Assembly: GCF_026340465.1 (NCBI RefSeq)
Contig: NZ_JAPEPC010000003.1
Span: 209,880-273,879 of the forward strand
Source: Streptomyces sp. NBC_01306
Lineage (GTDB): Bacteria; Actinomycetota; Actinomycetes; Streptomycetales; Streptomycetaceae
Length of the DNA stretch: 64,000 bases
Direction: 5' to 3'
Below the pieces are notes generated by a model, which searched no databases, had not been told where the DNA came from, and was given only the letters and a program-made list of their open reading frames with translations. Shown here piece after piece: positions 27,720-37,162 of this stretch. The translations under genes and the position numbers were made by a program. Each line of letters begins with the position of its first letter. Within the stretch, counting starts at the first letter, position 1.

Positions 27720-30700
27720 TACGCATCATCGGTGGTATCCGGGGCCCGCAGCGGGCGCAGGCCGCCAGGCAGGTCGGGCAGCTGGAACGAGTACCGGCCG
27801 AGCATGTTGACGTGATGCCGCGCGAACGGGGGACAGGCGGGCCACGTCCTCGTCGCGGACGTCGAACCCGTCCTCGCGTAGCTGCTGTACGGCGGCGTCC
27901 ATGTACCTCGTGTTGAACAGCACGAGGGCGTTGAGGACCAGGCCGAGGGCGCCGATCTGGTCTTCCATACCGTCCTGGTAGCGCTGGTAGAGCTGTCCGG
28001 ACTTGCCGTGGAAGATCTTCCGAGCGAGCGCGTGGCGGCCCTCCTGGAGGTTGGCCTGCACTTTGATCTTTCGCCGGTATGCGGGTTCGTCTGCCAGGCG
28101 CAGGATGTGCAGCGTCTTGGCGATCCGTCCGTAGTGCGCGATCGCGTCGCCCCGCGGGGTGGGGCGGCCGTCGCGCGAGAGCATCCGGATTATGTCGTAG
28201 GCGCGGACGGCTCCGGTGTGGATGGAGCCGATGATCCGCAGGATGTCCTCCCAGTGCCGCTCGATCCGGACCAGGTCGACACGGCCGCGGGCCGCGCCGG
28301 TGAAGGCGCCGTAGTCGGCGCTGCGGTCGATGCGCCACATCTTCTGGTCCGGCAGGTCGGCCAGCTGCGGCGCGTAGGTGAATCCCGCCAAGGTGAGGAG
28401 TCCGAAGACAATGTCGGAGTACGAGGCGGTATCGGTAACGATCATGTCGGGGCGTTCGCCGCCGTCGCGGTCGTAGAGGACGTCCAGCACGTACAGCGAG
28501 TCGCGCGGGGTGCCGGCCACGACCTCCCCGCCGAGCCCGGCCGCCTGGTCATTGACCGTGTTGAGCCAGGTTGCGCCGCCCCGGCGCCCGAAGAATTTCG
28601 GGTTCGGCCGGGCGTACACCGACGGCACCGGCACCACGAACCGCATCCCGTCGACCGAGGCGACCAGCCCGCCGCCCCGCGCACTGGCAAGCGGAATCGC
28701 GGCCCGGGTGGCGATCAGCGTGGCGTTGGCGGCCCGGTAGGTCGCCAGCCGCAGATACGTCTGATCCACGGGGGACAGCCGCCCGTACTTCAGCGCGTCG
28801 GTGCCGCTGATCACCGGGGTATAGCCGACGTTGCAGCCGTGCGCCACCAACAGCGCCGCGATGGTGACGGGCAGGTCTTTCAGCCGGGCCTCGCCGCCGG
28901 TGACCGAAGTGAACGCTTGGTCCGCGCCCGTCCAGGAGAACACCTCCGGCAGGTCCACGCGGGGCAGCATCGCGTTCACCGCCGTCCGCAGGTCCAGCAG
29001 GGAAGCCGGTTCGGGCTCCGGCTCCAGCGCAGCGAAGTGCAGGCGGCCGTCATCGTCGAAGGCGATCCGCGCGTTCTCAGGTAGCCGGCCCGCCACCTCC
29101 CGGTAGGTGCCGTCCAGTAGCGCGGCCCGCGCCGCCAGGTGCTCAATCGGCCCCTCGGGGAGGCCGAGTGACGCCAGCACGGTGGGCTTGGCCTGCTCCC
29201 ATGCCTCGCCGGCCAGCAGCTTCGCCCGCGGGTCGCCCCACTTGGAGGAGTTCTTCGCGAAGATCTCCCGTCTGCGCAGCATGCGGTGGAAGTGCTCCAG
29301 CACGCAGAACACGTACCCCTTCCAGTCCACCGTCCCCGGCTCCAGGTTCGGCGCGGCCAGTACCAGCCGCCGCCACGACCCCGCCAGCAGCTCGGTGTCC
29401 ATCTCGCCAGGCCCCACCTCCTTGCGGCCCATCAACTCTGGCAGTGACTTCAGCGCGGCCAGCACCGGGGCGCCCTCCGGAGTCGCGTCGAAGTCCACGA
29501 CCTTGACCAGGAGTTTCAGGAACGGCCGCACGGTGCCGAACCGGGTGATCAGCATCGCCCGCCATGCCTGGTCCGCATCGGAGTCCAGCGGCGGCGTCAG
29601 CTCGAACAGTGCGGCGATCGCGGCGGCCAGCTCGCTGCGTGGCACCACCGCCTCAATCTGCTCCCACATCGCCGCCAACGTTTCCACCTTCGGGGCGCTG
29701 ATCTCGCCGGTGTTGGGGTCGAGCTGCTCGGAGGTGGTGTCGAAGACGACCTGGAACGCGGTCGCCAGTTTCGCCCCGGCCCGCTCGACCCTCGGCAGGG
29801 TCTTCATCCTTTCCTTGGCCGTCTCCCTCTCTGCCCTGGCCAGCAGCTTGGTGGCGATCAACACCTCCAGGAGGTCCAGGGCGTCATCGACCGCCCTCGT
29901 CGTCAGGTGCACCGCGGTGGCCGGCAGGGTCTCCAGGCGCCGCGCGTCGTTGTGGCGCTTGAGCAGCGTCTCCTTGCCGTCCACCCCGTACTGCGACAGC
30001 TCCGCCAGCCGGCGCGGCGGTATCCCCGACACGTCCAGCTCCATGCCCAGGTCGGCGATCTCCTCCGCCCGATCCAGCGACCACTTCAGCTGCGGACCCG
30101 ACACCCGCACCGGCCCGCGCCGCAGCCGGTCCAGCTCCGAGACCCGCGAACCGGCCGGCACCGTCAGCAGCGAGTCCAGCACCGTCCGCTGCCCGGTGTT
30201 CAGCAGCCCGTAGAGGGTGTCCCACAGGCGCTGGTTCGCCGCCTCCCGGACATTGCCCACCATCCGTGACAGACGGCTCGCCCCGGGAAGAAGCACCCGC
30301 CGCTCGCGCAGCCAACCGGCCGCCGCGTCGAACGACGCCCTCGGCCCGTCCCCGGTCGTCCAGGCCCGCGCATCGAGCCACTCACCCAGCTCAGCCGAGA
30401 CCTCAGCGAAGTCCTTCCAGCCCCCGGCCTCCTGGACCTCCGGCGTGACTGCGGGCCGTCCCGTCCCGCTCGCCGTACTCCCTCAGACACGACGGGCCCT
30501 CGATCTCCAGCTGCTCGGTCAGGTACTCGGCCACCTCCTCCGGCACCTGCCGCGGGTCCGGCAGGAACCGGCCCAAGTAGCGCACGCTCGTGAGCTGGAC
30601 CGCGTACCCGAGCCGGTTGTGCGCGCGCCGCTTGGCTTGCACCCCCTCCCAGTCCGTGTCATCCAGGAAGAAGTACCGCTCCAACTCGGTTCGGGACGGC

Positions 30701-30756
30701 GCCCCGACAAACGCCCCGTACCCAGCCTGCTCACCTGACGGAAACTCGACTGCCAC
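27720..30756 (-). pseudogene. Tn3-family transposase, two frameshifts
   Basis: The reverse strand encodes almost a complete Tn3-type TnpA of about 1000 residues. From GTG 30756 (after GGAGAG) the N-terminal domain reads GAPSRTELERYFFLDDTDWE to LEIEGPSCLREYGERDGTA, then shifts near 30450 to EVQEAGGWKDFAEVSAELGE. The long middle frame includes TWLNTVNDQAAGLGGEVVAG, MIVTDTASYSDIVFGLLTLA (catalytic Asp) and LYQRYQDGMEDQIGALGLVL with Glu. A further shift in CCCCC near 27830 is needed to reach HHVNMLGRYSFQLPDLPGGL and the stop at 27720. No resolvase gene or terminal inverted repeats were seen. One-base shifts in homopolymers could be sequencing errors. Confidence 0.88.
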
Positions 30757-31267
30757 AACAACTCTCCGAAGATCGGCAACAGCGACCCACGAAGGCTCCG
30801 ACACGCAATCATCCCAGGTCAAAGCGCCAATCAACGCCGAGATAGCTTAGCGCACGATCTGACATGGATGTTCCCCAACCCCCTTCCTCACTTCTGGCCG
30901 CCCCCGCCCCCTCCGGGTGACAGACCAGACACAGGGTGACGTCGCATTGCTAGCTGAAGCCGTTCGTGCGGTAGTCCGCGGCTCGGAGGGAAACGGCGCA
31001 GGCGAATCGCCGTGCCGCCTCTTGAAGGTCGTCCTCCATACCGATCAGCTCGTCATCGACCGGCTCACGCCAGCGCGGTTGGCGATGCCCCACCCGGTAG
31101 AGGTGCGTACGGTGGAAGCGGGAGCCGAGAAAGAGGACATACGACATTATGTGGCGACGTGGCAGCCGGCCGGTCGGCAAAGGCGGTGGCCGGGCAAAGG
31201 CGTCGTCTCCGGTGCCTACGGCCGCCCGCCGCCCTCGTCGGCCCGTGACACCCGACGATGCGGACCG
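30757..31267. other. Spacer between Tn3 transposase and phosphatase, no gene recognised
   Basis: Forward and reverse frames are open but show no family I know. One transposon end should lie here; no 38-base inverted repeat could be matched by eye to the far side near 27650. Confidence 0.35.
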
Positions 31268-32923
31268 ATGCCGATGACGGACGGCGAACCCACCGACGCA
31301 ACCTCGGTATCGGGCACTTCCGTGAGCAGCGATCGCGCGTCGTCGCGGACGGTGGCAGGACGGTGGCCCGGCGCCGAGCCACCGCAGGGACTGCTCGATC
31401 TGGTGGATCAGGCGGTGGTGATGTGCGACGAGGACGGCGTCGTACGCGGGTTCAACGGTCCCGCAGCAGAGTTGTTCCCGCGGCTGGGGACGGGGCAGGA
31501 GCTGGTCGGGCCGATGGCGACGGCCACCGCCCGGCTGGCGGAGCGGTTCGAGTGCGATGTCGCCGGGCGCGCGCTTTCTGGTTACCGACGGCCGTGGAAC
31601 GGCGGTGTGGTCTGGCTGGTACGCGATGTCAGCGGTGCCCGGGACCGCGAGCGGGACCTGCTGGCGGCGCGGGAACGCTCTTCGTTTCTCCACGAGACAG
31701 CCGTTCGGCTGGGAGGCTCACTGCATCATGGCCGCACGGTACGCGCCCTGGTTCAGGCCGCCCTGCCGGTGCTGGCAGACACCGCAATCGCTGTCCTTCC
31801 GGTACTCGGGCGGCGGTCCACCTGGTACCTGGCAGGGCCGGGCGGGACCGTCAGATCGGGGGACATGCTGGCGGAGACGCTGCTGCGGGTGTCACGGGTC
31901 GCGCACGCACTGACCGGGCTCCAGCGCCGGGCGGTTGTCTGCCGTCGGGACGAGCTGGGCGAGGTGGGCGCCCTTATGCTGCAAGGCCAGGACGCAGTCG
32001 GCGAGGCGCTGGTGATCCCGCTCTCCGGCAACGGGGTTTCGGCAGGTGCACTCGTTCTGGTGCGGGGACCTGAGCGGCCGCGCTTCGGCGAACAGGACAT
32101 CGAGCTCGCCGAACAGTTCGCAGCACGGGCCGGCCTTGCGCTCGCCACTGCCTCTCTCTACTCGCAGCAGACACGCATCACCGCCGTGATGCAGGCCGAT
32201 CTGGCCCCTCGTGCGCTGCCCGATGTCGATGGCATCGCACTCGGCGCGGCCTACCGGCCGGCTGCGGAGGCGCTGCTCATCAGCGGGGACTTCTATCACG
32301 TCGCCCCCGAGGACGGCGGAGGCGTCAAGTTCTTCTTCGGCGACGTGCGCGGCAAGGGCGCTGAGGCCGCGTTGCTCGCAGGCCAGGTACGGCAGAGCCT
32401 GCGGACGCTGGCGCTGGTGGAACGTGATCCGCTCGGTACCCTGCGTCTGCTCAACCGGGCTCTGCTCGACGCTGGAAGCCGTTTCACCACACTGGTGATG
32501 GGTTCCGCCCACCGGGCCCCGAACGGCGGGCTTACTGTGACGACGGCCGGTGGTGGCCACCTTCCGCCGCTGGTGCTGCGCCGGGACGGCCGGGTGGAGG
32601 CGATGGCGGTCGGTGGCACTCTGCTCGGCATCCTGCCCGACGCGGAATTCGCACTGACGCAATCCCGTCTGGAGCCCGGTGAACTGATGCTGCTCTACAG
32701 CGACGGGGTGACCGAGGCGCGCGGCGGCCCGACCGGGGACGCACTGTTCGGCGATGAGCGGCTCATCCGCGATCTCGCCGGCTGCCTGGGGATGCAGGCA
32801 GGAGCCGTCACCGAACGCGTGGAGCTTCTCACCACACGGTGGCTGGCCGGGCGCCCCCACGACGACATCGCCGTACTGGCGATCCAGGCCCCGCACGGCC
32901 GGGAAGGAGAGGGCCTCCGATGA
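31268..32923 (+). CDS. SpoIIE-type PP2C phosphatase with PAS and GAF domains
   Basis: 551 residues. An N-terminal PAS-like domain (LLDLVDQAVVMCDEDGVVRG) is followed by a GAF domain (GRTVRALVQAALPVLADTAI to AEQFAARAGLALATASLYSQ). A C-terminal PP2C/SpoIIE Ser/Thr phosphatase domain has metal-binding Asp residues in ISGDFYHVAPEDGG, FFGDVRGKGAEAALLAGQVR, LLYSDGVTEARGG and HDDIAVLAIQ. I chose ATG 31268 (MPMTDGEP) because the upstream open frame looks random. Such phosphatases act on anti-sigma-factor antagonists. Its stop overlaps the start of the cobalamin-binding gene, so the two are translationally coupled. Confidence 0.92.
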   Translation: MPMTDGEPTDATSVSGTSVSSDRASSRTVAGRWPGAEPPQGLLDLVDQAVVMCDEDGVVRGFNGPAAELFPRLGTGQELVGPMATATARLAERFECDVAGRALSGYRRPWNGGVVWLVRDVSGARDRERDLLAARERSSFLHETAVRLGGSLHHGRTVRALVQAALPVLADTAIAVLPVLGRRSTWYLAGPGGTVRSGDMLAETLLRVSRVAHALTGLQRRAVVCRRDELGEVGALMLQGQDAVGEALVIPLSGNGVSAGALVLVRGPERPRFGEQDIELAEQFAARAGLALATASLYSQQTRITAVMQADLAPRALPDVDGIALGAAYRPAAEALLISGDFYHVAPEDGGGVKFFFGDVRGKGAEAALLAGQVRQSLRTLALVERDPLGTLRLLNRALLDAGSRFTTLVMGSAHRAPNGGLTVTTAGGGHLPPLVLRRDGRVEAMAVGGTLLGILPDAEFALTQSRLEPGELMLLYSDGVTEARGGPTGDALFGDERLIRDLAGCLGMQAGAVTERVELLTTRWLAGRPHDDIAVLAIQAPHGREGEGLR

Positions 32924-33975
32924 CGGATGCCGTAACGGGGATCACCGACGAGGTACGGGCCGCCTTCGACCACCATCTGACCGAAGCGGACGACGAGGCC
33001 GCCGTCGCACTGACCGTCCGCCTCGTGGAGGAAGGCCTCAGTGAGGAGGAGGTACTGCTCGATCTGGTGGCCCCCGCCCAGATCGCGGTGGGCTCCCGGT
33101 GGGCGGCCGGCGAGTGGACCGTGGCCCAGGAACACGCCGCCACCCACGTCAGCCAGCAGGTGGTCACCGCCATCGCCACGGTCCGCCCTCCGGACGGCAA
33201 CGCCCCCACGGGTGACATCGCCGTCGCCTGCAGCGACGGCGAGTGGCACACCCTCGCTCCGCGCATCCTTTCCGAGGTCCTGCGGTTGCGCGGCTTCCAG
33301 GTGCGCTTCCTCGGCGGTCATGTGCCTCCCGCCCGGCTGATCTCCGATCTGCACTCGAACGGACCGGACGTGGTGGCCCTCTCCTGCACCCTGCCGGTCC
33401 GCCTGCCGCTCGCGGACCGTCTCTTCGAGGTGTGCAGGACGGCAGGTGTACCCGTTCTGGCCGGCGGGCCCGGCTTCGGTCCTGCCGGTATGTGGGCCCG
33501 CACCCTGGGTGCGGACCTATACGCCCCCGACGCCCGGAGCGCAGCGGAGCTGCTGCGCACCGGGTGGCCACCTCGGCGGACGGGCAGGCCCTCGGTGGAC
33601 GACCGGTCCGCCGAGACCTACGCGTGGCTCGTCCAGCAGCGCCCGGCACTGCTGCGGGGCCTGCTGGAGCGTCTGCCCCACGGACCCGCCCTCGCGGCCG
33701 ACCCGGCGGATCCGCAGCTCGATGCCACTGTCGAGCAGCTGGGGTACCTGACGGATTCACTCGCTGCCGGGGTCTTCGTCGATGATCCGCGGATCTTCAC
33801 CGACTGTCTCGGTTTCATCCGCGGTTACTGCTCGGCACGTTGCTCGTCGCCCGATCATCTAGACACGGTGGTGGCTGCCTATGCTTCCCTGCTGCACGAC
33901 TCGCCCCGGACGCTCGCGCACGTCGTCGCCGGCCAGAAGTGGCTGGCCGGCCCGCCCGGCGACGGCTCGGGCTGA
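32920..33975 (+). CDS. Cobalamin-binding sensor protein with CarH-like photoreceptor motif
   Basis: 351 residues. Residues 10-90 resemble the B12-binding cap (helical) domain, and 95-200 the B12-binding Rossmann domain (IAVACSDGEWHTLAPRILSE, GFQVRFLGGHVPPARLISDL, ADLYAPDARSAAELL). His110 occupies the place of the lower axial ligand (GEWHTLA, compare GERHEIG of CarH). The cap has W61-x9-E71-H72, the Wx9EH signature of adenosylcobalamin photoreceptors. There is no MerR DNA-binding domain. The C-terminal 130 residues are helical and unassigned. ATG overlaps the phosphatase stop (ATGA). I infer a light or cobalamin input to the phosphatase. Confidence 0.85.
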   Translation: MTDAVTGITDEVRAAFDHHLTEADDEAAVALTVRLVEEGLSEEEVLLDLVAPAQIAVGSRWAAGEWTVAQEHAATHVSQQVVTAIATVRPPDGNAPTGDIAVACSDGEWHTLAPRILSEVLRLRGFQVRFLGGHVPPARLISDLHSNGPDVVALSCTLPVRLPLADRLFEVCRTAGVPVLAGGPGFGPAGMWARTLGADLYAPDARSAAELLRTGWPPRRTGRPSVDDRSAETYAWLVQQRPALLRGLLERLPHGPALAADPADPQLDATVEQLGYLTDSLAAGVFVDDPRIFTDCLGFIRGYCSARCSSPDHLDTVVAAYASLLHDSPRTLAHVVAGQKWLAGPPGDGSG

Positions 33976-33977
33976 GG

Positions 33978-34125
33978 TCTCAGGATCCCGCGCCGTCCAG
34001 CTCGGCCAGAGTGTCCCGCGTCGAGCACCAGCCGGCCGCCGCCACGTTCTCCTCGATGTGTGCCACCGACGAGGCACCCGGGATGGCCGGCAGCGCCGGT
34101 GACAGGGCCAGCAGCCAGGCCCTCC
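33978..34125 (-). pseudogene. C-terminal fragment of an aldo/keto reductase
   Basis: The reverse strand reads AWLLALSPALPAIPGASSVA and HIEENVAAAG, the conserved C-terminal NADP(H) loop (IPGxSSxxHxxEN) of aldo/keto reductases, then TLAELDGAGS and a stop. About 48 codons remain. It is convergent with the B12 gene. Confidence 0.7.
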
Positions 34126-34169
34126 TCGGACTCGCCGCTGAATGTCCGTCCACCACGGTCGTCTACGAG

Positions 34170-34326
34170 CCCGCCGTGAGACGCCACTGGGTGCCCAGGG
34201 AACCCGCCAAGTGGCTGCCCGCGCGCGCAGGGCTGCGAGGAAGCCGAGCTCCGTCTCGGTGAACTCGAAAGGGTCGTCGTCGCACTCCTGGAGGGTTTCG
34301 TGATCGAACCAGGTGTTGTCATGCAT
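34170..34326 (-). pseudogene. N-terminal fragment of a hypothetical protein
   Basis: From ATG 34326 the reverse strand reads MHDNTWFDHETLQECDDDPF and EFTETELGFLAALRARAATW, which looks genuinely coded, but loses sense after about 50 codons. It is adjacent to the aldo/keto reductase fragment. Family unknown. Confidence 0.3.
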
Positions 34327-34448
34327 GGCGCGAGTCTAGAAGGCCCTGTGACACCGACAGAGCTGTCAGTGTGCCTTGATGTGAGGGCCGACCGGCTGGC
34401 ACGGGTCGCCGGATTCCGTGATCCGGGCTTTCGCGGAGTGCGGCGACC

Positions 34449-34600
34449 TCACTGCTGGGTGCGCCGCTCAGGGGGGATGGAGGTGAACACGGCGACCTTG
34501 GCGCGCAGGGCCCAGGGGTCGAACGGCTTGCTGATGTAGTCGACGGCGCCGGCTGCGTACCCGCGGGCGGAGTGTTCGGAGTCCACGCCCATCGCGGTCG
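34449..34600 (-). pseudogene. Receiver domain fragment of a response regulator
   Basis: Reverse-strand residues SARGYAAGAVDYISKPFDPW and ALRAKVAVFTSI correspond to the last helix and strand of a receiver domain, including the conserved Lys-Pro-Phe (SKPF). The phosphoacceptor region is lost and the frame upstream is unrelated. Confidence 0.6.
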
Positions 34601-34710
34601 AGGCTGCGGGCCTGAATCTGCTCATGTGCTGCCCGCGCTGAAAGGCTGACGGAGGGGCTGGTCTGATCAGTAGCCTGGGCTGCTCAGCAGCCGTACGGGA
34701 GGGGTATTTC

Positions 34711-34920
34711 GTGGAGGACTTCTTCGAAGAGGTCGAATCGCGGAAGCAGGCGTGGCCGGCGGGGCGCGCTGATCTGCACTGGCACATCCTTTTCGACCCG
34801 GCTGTCCTTCAGGAGCAGTTGGCCGGGCCGTACCGGGAGATCACCCACCGGCCCGGTCTTGCACCGGTGGAGGTCCGGTGGATGCACACCACCCTAGTGT
34901 TCGTTCCCGCGGGGGCCGAC
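34711..34920 (+). pseudogene. N-terminal fragment of a 2'-5' RNA ligase-like (LigT) protein
   Basis: The forward frame starts MEDFFEEVESRKQAWPAGRA, continues DLHWHILFDPAVLQEQLAGP and THRPGLAPVEVRWMHTTLVF. The His in WMHTT fits the first HxT motif of 2H phosphoesterases in the 2'-5' RNA ligase group. Sense is lost after about 65 codons. The second HxT motif is absent. Confidence 0.5.
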
Positions 34921-35248
34921 CGGTCTGGGTGCCTCGGCGGTCCGCATCCTTCGCCGCCCGGCCGTCACCACGGTGCACCGCCCGGACGCCGGGCCTGCGG
35001 GCGGTGAACACATCCCGTTCCATTTTGGGTTCAGGAACGGTTCCTCGGCCTGCGGTCCGAGCCATGCTTCGCCTCCGTTCGCCGCGCCGTGGAGACCTGA
35101 CCGTGGAGGGGTAGGCGGGCACAGCACCCCCGGCGTGGGACTGTCACGGCGACTGTGACTGAGCTGGCTACTTGACCATGGTGGCCAAGTAGCGCATCGC
35201 CCCCGAGACACGGGAATGCAGCTGGCCGACGTGGCGCCTACCCGGGGC
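34921..35248. other. Spacer, nothing recognised
   Basis: No frame on either strand reads as a recognisable protein and no strong hairpin is present. It separates gene fragments from the TetR gene. Confidence 0.4.
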
Positions 35249-35836
35249 TCACCCACGAGCCAGAGTACGGATGTGGTGGTCGACGATGGCGGTCATCTCA
35301 GCAGGCGTCATGGGCTCGAACAGGGCCTGCAGGGCGACTCCGTCGATGAGGCCGGTCAGGATGTTGGCCTCGGCGGCGACGTCGATGTCCGCGCGGACGC
35401 TCCCGTCGGTGATGCCCTCGGTGAGCAGGTCGCGCCAGCGCCGGCGGACGCGGGTGTAGTACTCGCAGTGGGCCGTGGCCATGTTCTGGTCGTTGACGGC
35501 CCGGGCGGCGAAGGCGAGCCAGACCAGGACGTCCTGTCGGCGTTCCTCATCCAAAGGCAGGACCGCCGCCGCGGTGGTGGACAGTGCCTGGAGTGCGGTG
35601 GAGGTCCGTGATGTGCGGGCCATGCGCTCGTCGGTACGCTGCCAGGTGAGGTCCATCGCGAAGAGGATCAACTCGTCCTTGTTGGCGAAGTAGTGGTGGA
35701 CCGCCCCCGTGGAGTGGCCGGCCTCGCCCGCGATCATGCGGATCGTCGCGCCTTCGAGGCCGACCTTGGCGATGACCCGCCAGGTCGCCTCGGCCACCTG
35801 CTCGCGGCGTTCGTCGTGGTTGATGATCTTCGGCAT
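35249..35836 (-). CDS. TetR family regulator
   Basis: 195 residues. The helix-turn-helix lies in TWRVIAKVGLEGATIRMIAG and EAGHSTGAVHHYFANKDELI. The C-terminal domain is of the BetI/TetR_C type (DVLVWLAFAARAVNDQNMAT, ANILTGLIDGVALQALFEPM). ATG 35836 opens MPKIINHDERREQVAE, a typical start. It is divergent from the deaminase operon at 36062 and probably represses it; a palindromic candidate operator lies at 35995-36020. Confidence 0.93.
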   Translation of the reverse strand: MPKIINHDERREQVAEATWRVIAKVGLEGATIRMIAGEAGHSTGAVHHYFANKDELILFAMDLTWQRTDERMARTSRTSTALQALSTTAAAVLPLDEERRQDVLVWLAFAARAVNDQNMATAHCEYYTRVRRRWRDLLTEGITDGSVRADIDVAAEANILTGLIDGVALQALFEPMTPAEMTAIVDHHIRTLARG

Positions 35837-35970
35837 GTTGCGGACTGTCCCCCGTACTCGTGAATGCCCTGATGGGCCGCCTGGGTCAGGTACACGATGC
35901 CAGGCGCGGTGCCCCCCGCCCAAGTGAACGGGAACTTGCAGTCCGGGGAGGAACCGGCGACCGGAAACCC

Positions 35971-36020
35971 TTGACGGGCTCCTCCACGGACTGTTTTTAT
36001 ACCAGACGTTCAATATAAAA
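35971..36020 (+). promoter_or_regulatory. Promoter and candidate TetR operator of the deaminase operon
   Basis: TTGACG at 35971-35976 is followed after 18 bases by TTTTAT (35995-36000), a plausible sigma-70-type pair. TTTTATA (35995-36001) and TATAAAA (36014-36020) form 7-base inverted arms 12 bases apart, overlapping the -10 region. This AT-rich palindrome stands out from the GC-rich context. Confidence 0.45.
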
Positions 36021-36061
36021 CACTTGCGGTCGCACCACTCGGCCCCGATGAAGGGGACCCC

Positions 36062-37162
36062 ATGTCCCGACTGGCCCACCTCACCCCCGAAGAGAGCGAC
36101 GAGTTCACCCGTCGCCTGTCCAAAGTCGAGCTCCACTGCCACCTCGCCGGAATGCTGCGCCCCGGCACGCTGATCGAGCTGGCCGCCAAGTACGGCATCC
36201 CGCTGCCCGACACCACCCCCGAGGGGGTCTACGACCCCTGTCACCAGCCGCACGCGGTGGCCTCGCTGAACCTTCTTGACGCGGTCATCTCCTGTATCAA
36301 GGACCGGGACGACTTCGCCCGTGTCGCTCACGAGGCCCTGGTGGACAGCTCACGGGCCTCCAACCTCAAGTACATGGAGATCTTCTTCAACCCCGCGCAG
36401 CACGCGGCCTTCTGGACCACCCCCTACGCAGACATGGCGGACGGACTGATCGAGGGGATGCGCGAGGCGGAACGCGAGACCGGCGTCAAGGGCCGCTTCA
36501 TCGCCTCCATCAACCGCGAGCAGTCACCCGCGGTGGCCACCCAGCTCGTCCGCGACGTGATCGACAACCCACGCGACGAGATCGTCGGCATCGGCATGGA
36601 CGCCAACGAAGCACTCGGGCCGCCCGAGGCATTCCAGGAGGCATACGAACTCGCGGGCCGGCACAGACTGCGGCGCACCGCGCACGCGGGCGAGTGGGCC
36701 TTCCCCCGCAACGTCGCCACCAGCATCGAGACCCTGGGTTGCGACCGCATCGACCACGGTTACTTCATCGCCGCCGAGCCTGCCCTGCTGCAGCGCGCCA
36801 AGGACAGCGGACTGCACTTCACCTGCTGCTGGTCCACCAGCCTCTACCACGGCTGGCCCGCCGGACCCCAGAACCCGATCGTCGAGATGTGGCGCCAGGG
36901 CCTCAGCATCTCCCTCAACAGCGACGACCCCCAACTGGACGGATCCTCGGTGAACCGGGACTACGTCGCCTTCCGGCACGCGGCCGGAGCGGACACCGAA
37001 CAGATGAAGCGACTGGCTCTGGACCCCATCGACCACCTCTGGGCCGATGAGGGCGAACGGCGAGACCTGCGACGGCAGTTCAACACCGAGATCCAGGCCC
37101 TGGAATCCGAGTTCGCCACGCCCGGGGCAGCGCTGACCGCCCCGCAAGGAGCGCACAGGTGA
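36062..37162 (+). CDS. Adenosine deaminase family protein
   Basis: 366 residues of the adenosine/adenine deaminase-like amidohydrolase family. Metal and substrate motifs are visible: VELHCHLAGMLRPGTL (HxH), RTAHAGEW (His and Glu), DRIDHGYF, and ISLNSDDPQLDGSS (Asp-Asp). The Cys in HCHLAG is unusual but the two His ligands are kept. Whether the substrate is adenosine, another purine nucleoside or an aminoacyl purine is not decidable. It begins a probable operon with a permease (overlap GTGA at 37159) and a cupin, under the divergent TetR regulator. Confidence 0.92.
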   Translation: MSRLAHLTPEESDEFTRRLSKVELHCHLAGMLRPGTLIELAAKYGIPLPDTTPEGVYDPCHQPHAVASLNLLDAVISCIKDRDDFARVAHEALVDSSRASNLKYMEIFFNPAQHAAFWTTPYADMADGLIEGMREAERETGVKGRFIASINREQSPAVATQLVRDVIDNPRDEIVGIGMDANEALGPPEAFQEAYELAGRHRLRRTAHAGEWAFPRNVATSIETLGCDRIDHGYFIAAEPALLQRAKDSGLHFTCCWSTSLYHGWPAGPQNPIVEMWRQGLSISLNSDDPQLDGSSVNRDYVAFRHAAGADTEQMKRLALDPIDHLWADEGERRDLRRQFNTEIQALESEFATPGAALTAPQGAHR

